NCBI GenBank assembly: GCA_973895155.1
Contig: OZ316891.1
Span: 10,168,001-10,232,000 of the forward strand
DNA length: 64,000 nt
From: Marsupella aquatica
Taxonomy: Eukaryota; Marchantiophyta
Direction of reading: 5' to 3'
This document shows positions 1 to 10,767 of this stretch, piece by piece. Position numbers and translations under genes: made by a program. Under the pieces are notes generated by a model. That model did no database searches and was not told where the DNA came from. It saw only the letters and a list, made by a program, of their open reading frames with translations. Within the stretch, counting starts at the first letter, position 1, and each line of letters starts with the position of its first letter.

Positions 1-400
1 ATGTCAAGAGTAACTTTGCATCGTTCCTTCACATTCTTTGAATGTGACGAGTAACTTTGCATAATAGAAGAGAATGACTTAGTAACTGCTTACAAATGTT
101 TCTGAATGAAAAATGTAACTTGGCATACTCAACAAGAATGACTAAATTATCTGTCAAGTGAATGTCAGTGAATGAGAAAAATAAGCATGTTGAATGAGGA
201 CGATGGAATGTGAATGAGTGAGAACATAAACTATTTAAGGTACAGAATGAGACTGATTGACTGTCAGTGAATGAGAATAAAATTGCATATTGAATGAGGA
301 CGATTGATATCATGGCACATAAACTAAGAATAAAGAATGAAGTGACCGAATAAAAATCTTGAAGTGAAATTGTGTGTACTTAGTGAATGAGAATGCTTTA
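1..400. repeat. degenerate GAATGA-rich tract
   Basis: The motif GTGAATGAGAA and variants recur many times. A longer unit built from TGTCAGTGAATGAGAA followed by TTGAATGAGGACGA occurs near 163-205 and again near 263-305. Short reading frames across it are low-complexity by-products. I see no gene here. Confidence 0.5.
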
Positions 401-920
401 TTTGTTTATGTTGTTTGGCTTCCAAAAATTACTCATTGCACTAGTAGAAAAGAGGGTTGATTATGACCCGACTACTTAGGACTCAGGTGACCCCAATTAT
501 TTTCTATGACTCCAAATAGAATGGAGTATGTCATTACAACACTCCCTTAAATAATGACTAATGCCAGAGGAGTAAAGCTAAGTCAACAAGAATGACTTCA
601 ATCATTCATTTCTATGACTCAAGGTTTCTTGCCAGGTTCTTGATTTGGATGACATTTGTGCATGTAGCTCTCATAGTCCTAGATACAGATAAGCAATAAA
701 GAGAAGTGAGGTGGCATCTAGGAGGGGCAAGGTGGCACCTAGGAAGGGCAATGTAGCATTCATTGGTTTTCTAACCATTGAGTTGCGACCAAGTGTTGGG
801 CTTCAAGGAAGTGAGCTTTGAGATTGAAGTTTGGAGAAACATAGAATAGAAGAAGAGAAGATGATTGTGGAAAGAGTATTGTGGAGTTGAAAGGGTATTT
901 TGGAGTGGAAGAGTAGTGTG

Positions 921-1122
921 GAGAGAAAAGGGGAATTGTGAGAATGATTCATTGTTGAGTTGCTCTCTATATTTTTTGTGAGGGTTTGAGGGTGGAGAGC
1001 AATGGAGTCTGATGTCACGTTAGGAGAGGGAGAATAGAAGATGATGGGAGTGTAGAGAAGAGCCATAGCTCCTTTCTTATAGTGGCCTGATTGTAGAGAG
1101 AAAAGGGGAATTGTGAGAATGA
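921..1122 (+). repeat. 27-bp direct repeat pair
   Basis: The same 27 bases, beginning GAGAGAAAAGGGG and ending GAGAATGA, occur at 921-947 and 1096-1122, about 175 bp apart. The sequence around them is purine-rich and shows no recognisable coding content. The rest of 400-1580 holds nothing I can name. Confidence 0.6.
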
Positions 1123-1581
1123 CTCCTTGTACAGTAGGGTGTCTCAAAGCAGCTCATTTCTGGAGGTACCAGGGACATGACCTTCAGCAAATTGGGCTGT
1201 CAGCGAATTAAAAGTTGCCTCGCACAGTATGCGTCAGCGCCCTACAGGGATTGTCTGCGCGGATGCAAAATTCATCAGCGCCCAGTTGATCCATGGGTAC
1301 GTGTTGAAACCCGTCTCAAAGCAAAAATTCTTTGGATTAAGTACGTCTGAAAGTGGGTTTCAGGTCAGACATAGATTTCTCAGAGCGGCTCAAGAAGAAG
1401 CAAACTGGAGCAGCAAGTTTGAGAATCCCTAATAGATTGGAGCACACCACCGAAGATCTGAGCGAGAGTGCAGGAGTAGTCTTGCTTGCCTTATGCATCA
1501 GTACCGAGGATCTGAGTAGATGAAGCAAAAAAATCTATATTGATTTTAGATATATATAAGCCAAAATTGGCAGTCAGCCTT

Positions 1582-1653
1582 GCCTCCGTAGCATAGTGGT
1601 ATTGCGTTCCCTTCGTAAGGGAAAGGTCGAGAGTTCGATCCTCTCCGTGGGCT
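1582..1653 (+). tRNA. tRNA-Thr (anticodon CGT)
   Basis: A full cloverleaf can be drawn. The acceptor stem pairs 1582-1588 with 1646-1652, with one C-T mismatch and one G-T wobble. The D arm carries AGTGGT. The anticodon stem is TTCCC/GGGAA around the loop TTCGTAA, giving anticodon CGT at 1614-1616, which reads the Thr codon ACG. The T arm is GAGAG/CTCTC around TTCGATC. There is no intron, and CCA is not encoded, as expected for a nuclear eukaryotic tRNA gene. The internal A and B box positions are intact, so it is probably functional. Confidence 0.9.
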
Positions 1654-1907
1654 CTTCCTTTGCAATTAAGTATTTAAATTTGGATACTTTTTACTGGTTG
1701 CGAAGGGACTTTCTTCTCTTTCCGTTACATTCCTAGTAAAAGGCGATACGATTAAGTATGTAGGATTCTTCACGTTCGTCGGTGATGTGATCCCTTACGA
1801 CGTACACTTTCTTCATATTCCTCTGGGTGGAGCTGAATCTAGGGAGAGACGAGCTCATTTTCGTTTTGGGTGCCGAACATATTTTCTGCGGGTGGGTTAC
1901 TTCGAAC

Positions 1908-2106
1908 TTTTTGGAGAGTGTCCGCAGGACATTTGATCTCACCAGGTTTTGGCGACAAATCAGCATGTATCAAGTTCAGATTTAAGCCATACAACCTAGA
2001 GAAAAAGGAAATTTTTGGAGAGTGTCCGCAGGCCATTTGATCTCAACAGGCTTTGGCGAAAAATCAGGACGTATCAAATTCAGATTTAAGCCATACAACC
2101 TAGAGT
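1908..2106 (+). repeat. tandem duplication, period about 104 bp
   Basis: A unit starting TTTTTGGAGAGTGTCCGCAG at 1908 is repeated at 2012 with a few mismatches, and both copies end near AAGCCATACAACCTAGAG. Nothing else recognisable lies between the tRNA and the TraB gene: 2110-3300 shows no convincing exon, repeat or RNA gene. Confidence 0.75.
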
Positions 2107-3300
2107 GGATGGAATTGAACATACGCATAAGCAGGGGATTGCACACAACTGACCTCACTAATAACTAGATTTCCAGTGGATTTCATGTGCTAAATTTATC
2201 ATCAATGGACCGTCTAATTCACCTATATTTGGGCTAAATCCTTTGCTCGAAGTCATTCTTCAGTACTGCAAGCAAAAGGCACAATTTAAGACACGCCTCA
2301 GTCAAACCCTGTTTCCCAACCAGTTCACTCATTCCGAATAGATTTACCACACCAGGAATCAAACCCATCGGAATAACTCGGAAACCTAGTCAATACACAG
2401 GTCATCAGATCCTTGGTTGTCAGATCATTCACATGTGTGATTGAGACTGAATAACTTAGGTCAATGGTAAGATTTCCATGCTGACCGGACTTTCGATCTG
2501 CAGTTCTCAGCTTCTCTCTCCCTCAGAAGGTCGAATCTTGCAAGAACATGCAGATGAAATCCCCAGGTTATCGAGTCCGATTAACTGGCAAGCTTGCAAA
2601 TCAAGTGTTCAGAATCTTCCTGCTTGCGTTGTTCAAACAACCGTGTGCTGCCAGCTTTCAGATAAGCAACGAGACGTAGGTCATGGATGCGGGTGGCCAT
2701 TGCAAAACCCAAGATCACGTAAACCTACAACTACGCTTGCCTCTAAAAGTCACGACACCACCATTTGAGCTGAGCATTCTTCAACCAGGTGCATGCCTGG
2801 CTCTGTTGCTGTATTAAAGCAGACGAGCTTTAAGGTGCGCATAAGGATCACAGAAAACCATCACACTGGGATTCGACGTTATCGCAGCTAGTTGGAGAAT
2901 AGAGGACTCTTCAGTGACAACCCCAGTGCACCAACCAGGAATTTGTCAACTTACCCTCATGAAAAGTTTAGTCCAGAGCAGAGAATCAACGTAATCGGAA
3001 GATCAGTATTACAAGAAATACTGCTACTGTTCTGATTCAGTGCAAGGGAGTTAACCTTCTAATGTTTGCCCCAAAATGAATATGTAAAAATATTGCACAA
3101 TCTCAAGATCAACCTTATGGCAGCACTAGGCATATTCAAAGGAATGAGGCTTATGCTGCAATAAATATTCCTATCCTTATGGTACATTACTGTAACCCCG
3201 GGTGACATCAGACCGAGTCAAGAGTACCAAACATGAGAGTAATTTTGTTGACCATTGACAAGGAATGTTACAATGAGTTAGAGCACCTGTCAATTACTTC

Positions 3301-5893
3301 TTAGAGAGTCCAACCTTGTTCAAGAAAGTTGACCACAAATATTATGATCTGTTGTGCACCGTCGTTCACAGCTCCCAGCAGAAGCTCCCAGAAATAAAGA
3401 TCCACGGCTAAGGCTGCAGAGAGGAATAAGAGAGCCATTGTTTGATACCTATTCAGAGGCCACCCTGAAACTTTGGCCAAAGTACCAAGAATGTCACCAA
3501 GGGCGTCTTGTTGGATTTCTCTTCTTCTTTTGATGGACCATGCTGTCCGCCATTGTATGTCTGCTGGGTAAAGTCCAAATTCTCTACGAAGACGACTATC
3601 CATGTCAGGCAGGTGGCCACTCCCATAGAAAACAGCTACTTTGTTGCAGCCTTCGTGTAGAGCTTGATGGAGTTCATCCATGGCTACTCGGTTACGCTCT
3701 CCTATTATTACTGAATTTTCGACCAGGGAAGAGGCACCGTCTGTCAAGCTGGCGGCAACAAAACATCATTGTAAGCTTACGATTAAGCGAATCATATGAC
3801 ACTGGATTATTCAACAGTTCCATTAACTGACGGGATAAATTCTCCATATAGATAGCAAGGCTAAACCCAAAGCACACAAATTGAGAAGCATCTTCCAGGC
3901 GAGATCGACAGGTTCTTACTCAGTTGATATCTGTTTGGCCAGAAAAACTTTCAATGCCGAACCAAGATCGAATTCAAGCAAGGCCTTCATCTCTGGTGAT
4001 TTCGCTAGTGGGGCATTTGACGGAGCACACACAACCTCAATAATTAACAAGCCAACAAGGGGCATTGGAAAGACCCGGGAGACCCATAGTAACTTTGATC
4101 GCCATGGCTCGATGTCCTCATCTCGGTGGAGGTTTCGCATGATAGTTTTGGTGGAAATTTCGGTCAAATCTTTCGCAAACGAAAAAAATGTCTCGCCTCG
4201 CTCAAGCTGTCGGCAAAAAGAACCCACGTCACATCAAGTAAGGCTCAAACATAGGTCTCGGTCTTGAAGTTACCACTATCAGTCTTAAAAAGACTCGTTC
4301 AAAGACTCCCTGCATGACACGAAGCACTGCCATGTCAAGCAGTATGCTTGGAATGGTAGCCAGGTCAGTGACAAGGTCAATGAACCTATATCACTCTAGC
4401 TTCTCAAGATTTTAGGGTTACAAACCTGCAATGACTGAAAAGTTTCATAGTCCAGGTCGGCATGATACCAATTCTCTCCGCGGTAGTCCATACAGTTCAG
4501 CTGGAAGTCCAGAGTTAATATAGAGGCCATTAGTTTTTGAATGGTCCCTATGATGCTGAACCCCCCGCCACTACGCCCCGGACGTCGCTTGGGAGGCCTC
4601 CAGCGATACTTCACATTTCTGTTCGTATGCCTCGGGTTCTTATCGGCCACCATCTCATATAGTACTCGGTCGTAGCATGCAAGCTCATCTTGTAAAGCAG
4701 AGAAATACCTAAGTCAAACAAGCCACTCATCACGCTCCCACAAAGGTTCTCGAAATTAATGCACCCACTGTCCGATAAGCATACTTTGGTTCCTGCAGCG
4801 AAACAACGAATAGACAGCAAACGAAGTCTGTGAGAGTACTCACTGCTTATCTGCAATGTGCACTGCAGCCACCAGATCCACCTATGCATGCCACCCCGAA
4901 ACAACCTTCCGTTAGCTCGATGTAGAATCCTAGTCAACAACAATAATATGAGGCAAGTTCCATAAAGTCAAGGTCAGAAGGAGCAACCTCGTAACTCCCC
5001 CTAATCCTTTTCGTTCCAGTTACCAGTAGAGTTTATGACTTCGATAGCCACTGTCCCCAGTGTCATTTCTATTTAATCCTAGGCCATGACTATTGTGGGG
5101 TTCAAATCCGACGAGGGTCGGAATTCAATGGGGATGGAAACATGCAGGGGTAGAAAAGTGTAGACTGGAGCCAGGGCCCCTGATTCCAACAGCAATCCAC
5201 GCCCGAGACATCAATGTTTGTCTAAAAGTTCTGAGACTCAATTAGTTTCGGTCGTCTGGGACAACCCCATCCCACACTGATGATTCATCAAACCCAAGGA
5301 AGTATAAGCTATACCTGTTGTCTGTCAAAAAGACACCAGGGGAATGGCTTTCGGTAGGTGATGATGGCTGTCTGAAGCTCAGCTCCATCCGTTCCGTTGT
5401 CCCGGAATCGAGTGAAATCTCCAATTGATGTTAATGGACCGCCAATCACAATAGTATCATCTTCCCAATCCTCGGTTCCCTTAGGCTGCTCCGCCTGCTC
5501 CTGCTCCCACAAACCCCACAGGGACATCACTCTGCCGTTCCTTCGCCTCAGACCTGCAACTCTAACCCTGCCACACCGCATCCTCTGCCCAACATATCCC
5601 CATCGCCAGTTCTTCAAACTGCTACCAAAAAATGCCCTTCCTCCCCCAAAATCTCTAAAGTAATTCACATTCGAATAATCCTCAGCATAACTCCCGCTGC
5701 AGCTCGATGAAGAATGAGAGGAAAGTCGACCTGTGGAACTGCTACGTGGAATCGTATCGGACGAGCCCCCTCTCCATCCCTGACTGCTATGAGTATTGAA
5801 TTTGCAGCAACCCCTTTCTCGACTTTTCAAGCTAGTGACAAGTAATCCACCTGCGTTTGAGCCTACGGCTAGAAGAAATGCTCCCTGAGCCAT
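3301..5893 (-). CDS. TraB/PrgY-family protein, probably organellar (5 exons)
   Basis: Five exons join in phase: 5893-5315, 4881-4844, 4708-4426, 4206-3920 and 3748-3301, giving 544 residues. Every intron has GT-AG borders, and exon 2 is a 38-bp micro-exon. The first ~150 residues are Ser/Arg-rich and poorly ordered, like a plastid or mitochondrial targeting region. The TraB domain starts near TYRKPFPW. It includes VDLVAAVHIADK (first conserved His), ACYDRVLYEMVADK, SILTLDFQLNCMDY, WYHADLDYETF, EPWRSKLLWVSRV and VAVFYGSGHLPDM (second conserved Gly-x-x-His). Two hydrophobic stretches near the C terminus (MALLFLSAALAV and QIIIFVVNFL) could be membrane helices. This order matches plant TraB-related proteins. 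The superfamily includes TIKI-type metalloproteases, but activity for plant members is not established as far as I know. The family call is firm; targeting is inferred. Confidence 0.88.
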
Positions 5894-8799
5894 CTTTAAC
5901 TGACCAGAATCGGATTTTTTTCCCTCACTCCATCTCTAACCCGCCCCTCCTGCTCACCACCTGCCAAAAGACCTGTTGTACAACCCAACCCAAGATCAAC
6001 ATCTCAGAATCTTCACATGAATTCACTAAATGCAATCCCGGGCAACAGGGTGAGACTACTATTACAGCAAACGAGACCAAAAATCCAATCCGTTAAAAAA
6101 GCGGTCAAACAACAAGCTCTAGGTGCCATGTCCCAGACTTCCAGTTGCTTCTTCACCGAGCACATAATCTTCAGAGACTGGGATAACCTCTACACATGTG
6201 GGAAGGAAAGTAGAACGGACAAAAAAGAGCATTTTCTCTCTCACCTGGACGCTCAGCTTGGCAGGAATCAGGACTAGGGTTATCAAATGCTCCACATATC
6301 ACGCAGTAAAATCGGAATCTCCAAACTCGTGGTTGGAGATTTGTTGCTTGCTGGACGACGAGATTAGGAGAAAACTGCACTGAGTCGAGGATTCACACAA
6401 GCAATGCTTCTCCGATTCCTCTTCATGCAGAAAGGCGGAACAGCCTCAGCAAGAGGCTGAGAGCAGTGAAAGGTGCCTTTGCGCCTTTCGTGGGACCTTT
6501 TAGATGGGAGAACGAGTGAATCTGCTGCTTCGTCACCATTTCCTGATCACCCATTCCTTCCTTTAGATTCCGTGGGAGGTGGGACTGCTTGGGACAGGAT
6601 TCTGGTTAGTTTCACTCCTTTTAGTGCCCTTCGTGATTTTTCCGTCAGTATTTGTGAGTACATTGCTTGTAGGTGTATCAAGGTCCTTCCAGGGCATTAA
6701 CGACTATAGCAGTCCCTCCTCACTCTGGCTGGATCTCTCTTTTTTTAAATTTGTTTGTTTTGTTTTGTGGGCGGGGGGAGGGGGCATTAGGGACTGTCAA
6801 AGCACGGTTTAAACTCAAGACATAAAAAGCTGTTATGGCCAGGACAAAATCATTGTGGGCTACCAAAATAAGTACCCCATAATGGTGATACGTCCAAAGC
6901 CAAAAACACTTTACTTTGGTAACAGTAGAACTTTGACACGGCTTATTATATCACAGGCAACACAGTAGTACTTATTTAATGCCCTTTGTGATTTATTGCT
7001 TTGTACTCTCAAAGGGCATGTTCAATATTTGGATCAACTCCTTATGGAAATTCTTGTCTAGTTTTACTAAAATAATAAAGTTAAAGTCTTTGAGGTCTTT
7101 AAGTGTATTAAGGTCCTGTTACCATGACACATAATGCCTTGGAAACAGGACTTTAGTACATAAGTGGGGATATCAGGTTGGTGTAGTAGAGCTGAGATTT
7201 CTTTCCGGAGCTTGAAAAAATGCTCTGACGTAGTTGCAAACTACTTGAACAAGTACAAGAATTAACCAACAGACCTAACATTGCTCCACGGAAAATGCTT
7301 CAATCTACAGTCAGGAATTGAATGAATAGGGTGACTTATTCCCAAGAGAGGGTATTAAGAGCACCCCGGAAGAGGACCTCCAACGGTGTAGTCTATTTCC
7401 TTCCTATTGGGTCTCAAACTTAGTAGTACCAAATTCATGATTCATAGTTTTTTGCCATAAAGATTGGTCATATGTTATGACCATAAGTCACTGTAGAGGG
7501 TAGTGAAAAAAAACATAACACTTAATTGTTCATAACCCTGTAAAAAGGCTATGGCCAAAAGCCATTGAAGCTTGGAGAAGCCCTACTATATACATTAGAT
7601 GCAGCTTAAGGCTTATTGTATACATTCAATATAGGCATATAAAGTTACTTTTTTGGTATACTATATACAGCCAAGATGATATGCCAAAATGCAAGCCTAA
7701 TTGTTATGGGACCGTCTTATATACTACCTCCTCAAACAGGCACCTTTGGATACTAATCATTAGATCTTGGATAACACATGAATGAATCCTCTACTCAGTA
7801 AATGAGCTACAGAGTCTCTCTCAAATACAGTTCCACTAACAAAAAGCCTAGTAAGCTCATAATTGAACGGGGTTCCAGTTAATTCCAGTAAGCCGTTGAA
7901 GTTGCCCATTTTGGTTAACGTAGCATTAGAGCATACCACCAATAGCTGTTGGAGATGCTCTAAATAATGTGTTTTTAAATTTTTATGGTTTTTTTTTGTG
8001 TGGCTAGTTTGGCACATGTCACCTTATTTGGAGGCGAAGATCCTAGAATACTCATCATCTAATTTTTTGACTGTCAGATCACCCTAGATTCAAGGATGAC
8101 CCTTAGATTCTAGCTAATCGTTGACAGGAAATCTACTTTAGCTAAGTTTAACACAAAGTTGAGATTGAATATGTTTGAAAGAAAACAGCTTTTTACTAGG
8201 TTACCCCCCATTCTGAGACTTATTACAAATGTAACCCCCATTCTAATTTAATTACTATACTGCCCCAATATGGTACAAGGGTTCCAGTTCCAGTATTTGC
8301 ACCCAGGAGTGAACCCTAATGGCTTGACTTCTTCCCATTTGGGTTAACTTAACCCACCCTGAGTCAGAGCAACCTGCTCCCGCCCAGCTCTACGGCCATG
8401 TTGCAGCCCTACTACAGGAAGAAATTGGCCACACTGAGCCCTACCCTAACAACAAGTTTTCCTTTCAGCTTTTGGTTTCAAGTCCAAAAAATAATGTTTT
8501 GGCCCATTGGCTTTTTGGCTATAATTTCATTTTTCCGGTTTTCTCTTTTACTTTCCCGCTTTATTTGTTTTTTGGCCTTTCATTGGGATCATGTTTCGGG
8601 GTTAGGTGTTTTTGTTCCTTTGCAGTCTTGGCTTGACATACAACCAAGTAGTGTAGAATGAACAAGCTTATTGATACTTAGAGCTGGGTATGTAGCTCAC
8701 AATTATTTTGGTTTTCTAATTCTAAGATCATTGCATTCTTTACAGATTGTCGTTCCTCTCTAAGTATTGACACAGAGTCTTGTCAGGTTTGCATGTTAC

Positions 8800-8996
8800 A
8801 GCTTTTAAGTACATTGCCACTAAAGATGTTTGAATTTACAATACTGCCACGGTTTCAGTATATAGCTCCCATAGTTACCTTGGTGAACTCGTCATCCATA
8901 TTTGAAACCGTGACCTTTAATTTTATAAATACAACAAAACAATAGTGACAATATTGTCAATTAGAACATCTTTAGTGGCAAAGTATTTAAAAGTTG
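8800..8996. mobile_element. MITE-like inverted-repeat element, copy 1
   Basis: About 197 bp with terminal inverted repeats. The left end reads TTGCCACTAAAGATGTT and the right end AACATCTTTAGTGGCAA; the similarity extends outward through CTTTTAA and inward through ATACTGCCAC. There is no coding capacity. A second copy with the same ends and similar length lies at about 47.65-47.85 kb, which supports a mobile origin. The superfamily is not assigned because no clear target-site duplication could be fixed. Confidence 0.75.
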
Positions 8997-9391
8997 TTGC
9001 AAGTTATGTGTACCAAAGATCACAGCAGACCAGGGAGACAAGAAAATATATCTTTTGACAGAGGTAGGTCCCCAACCCAAGAATCAGCTACTCATAGGTC
9101 TGATACTTATTTCTGAGCATTTCATTGTAGAAACATCTTATTGACTTAGGAAAACCCCCAAAAACGAAAATGAGTTCACCTCCTGGAATCTGTCATTTAT
9201 GCGGGCATCCATCAGGTTTTCCAGATCTGATTGTGAGTTGTGGTGCCAGTGGTGGAGGCCCAGAGCACCTGAGATTAAACATAAGACTACCATGAAAGGT
9301 TTGAACTGACAGACAAGTATGTTGTCGTCGTCTTGTTGGACACGACAACTTGTCCGTTGTCAGCTCCAAAAGGGATCAAATATTGGATATT

Positions 9392-9497
9392 TGCTTACAG
9401 TCCCTGGCCCGGGTCGGGCAGGGACAGGCCGGGGTTGGGGCCAGGACAGGTCAGGGTGTGGGGGGGTTGGGGGGGCGCAGGGCTGGGATGACCGGGT
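9392..9497 (+). other. G-rich block with quadruplex potential
   Basis: Several runs of three to seven G occur within about 100 bp, the densest between 9453 and 9487. The spacing of four consecutive G runs would allow a G-quadruplex on the plus strand. No gene lies within 1 kb, so a role is unknown; it may be simple low-complexity sequence. Confidence 0.45.
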
Positions 9498-10046
9498 GTG
9501 ACACAGGTTGGATGTGTGGTCCAGACCCCTCATTTGTAGGACAAGTTCAAACCGGGGAAAGCGCTTTGGGTGGTTGGCTGGTCAACTCCAGCATGGGTGA
9601 AGGCAAGATTCAAATTGATTACCCAAGACAGATTGCCATCTCGTGCTAGTTATGGCACCAGAGATTACACTGCAGAACGGAATAGGTAGTGGCATGAGCA
9701 CTCTAGGAATTGTGTTTGGAGACTTTTCTAAATGACATGAAGTAGGCGCAGCCAATTTATTTTATCTGAGTCAGTTTTACGATTTTGATTTGTGGACATG
9801 TGCTTATCGTCGTTGCTTTTCTGGTGCACTCAAAGTGGGAGTATTGTCTACAAATTTCCTCTGCATGTCGGAGCTATTAAGATTGCAAATGGATGTGTGC
9901 AATTGTTGTGTAGTCCAGTTTAGCGCATTAAGGTGCTTGTCACACTTCACTTTGTCTACTAGTGTCCTTTCTAAACACAGTTTGTCCTAATGACGAGTGC
10001 ATCTATCATTCAGATTTCCTACGGGCAAGAACAGAAACACAAATAC

Positions 10047-10188
10047 TTTGTCTCCTAATGCAACAGAGAGTTGAGCCATATTGTGATACACCTCTTTATT
10101 AACCTGTCCCCCAAATTTTTTGTCTCCTAATGCAACACAGTTTAGCCATATTGTAATATAGCTTTTTATTAACCTGTCCCCCAAATTA
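10047..10188 (+). repeat. tandem duplication, period about 70 bp
   Basis: The unit starts with TTTGTCTCCTAATGCAACA, passes through GAGCCATATTGTGATA and ends CCTGTCCCCCAAATT. It is present twice in a row with small differences. It is noncoding. Confidence 0.7.
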
Positions 10189-10767
10189 CCTATTGTTACC
10201 CCAAAACAAAATTAATTATCAATATATATCCCATTTCATATTTGAGTCAATATTAACTTGTATACGGTTTTCATTGCCATGTGGCAAGTTGCTAGTCGGG
10301 ACAGGGGGGTCAGAGAAGGTGATCTAAATAAATCCAAGCTACGAAGCAGATGTCCGGGATATGGAATTTTCCTGAGTTTTAAATAGAAATGCATGGAATG
10401 TCCCCGGATTCAATGTTCACCACTACTATTCTAGCCCAGAGATTTGATAGAGCTGCATAAGAGAATCGACTCTAGATTCAATAGGCCTTCTAGCAAATAT
10501 AGACCAGAACGTACTCTTCATTCACGCTCTGGACATGTAAACTTAGTAACATTGTCTAATGAGAGAGGGTTTCTGCCAACTGACTTAGATAAAATCAGAT
10601 AATTATAACTGAATGAATGAACGAGCGATAGTGTTCACGTGACCATCTTTTTTCACCTGTATGACTATGATCTCCCTGAAAGGACCACCTGCATGTGTTG
10701 GAGATATATATACAGAATCTTTGGATCCAAGGCTCGAGGGTTGGTCTCCTCTTGTCGTTAAATTCAA

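Larger units (their letters stand above)
5894..10767. other. intergenic region without recognised gene
   Basis: I found no exon chain or RNA gene here. Identifiable content is a MITE at about 8.8-9.0 kb, a G-rich block at 9.4 kb and a tandem duplication at 10.05 kb, each listed separately. The remainder is AT-rich with short hairpins, such as TGGTCATA/TATGACCA near 7467. A stretch near 8.5 kb loosely resembles one near 57.7 kb, both T-rich with GGGATCATG, and may be an old dispersed repeat. Confidence 0.5.

Noticed and set aside
5090-5120. GGTTCAAATCC, resembling a tRNA B box
   Set aside because: No A box, stems or anticodon loop can be drawn upstream, and the motif sits upstream of exon 2 within the first intron of the TraB gene.
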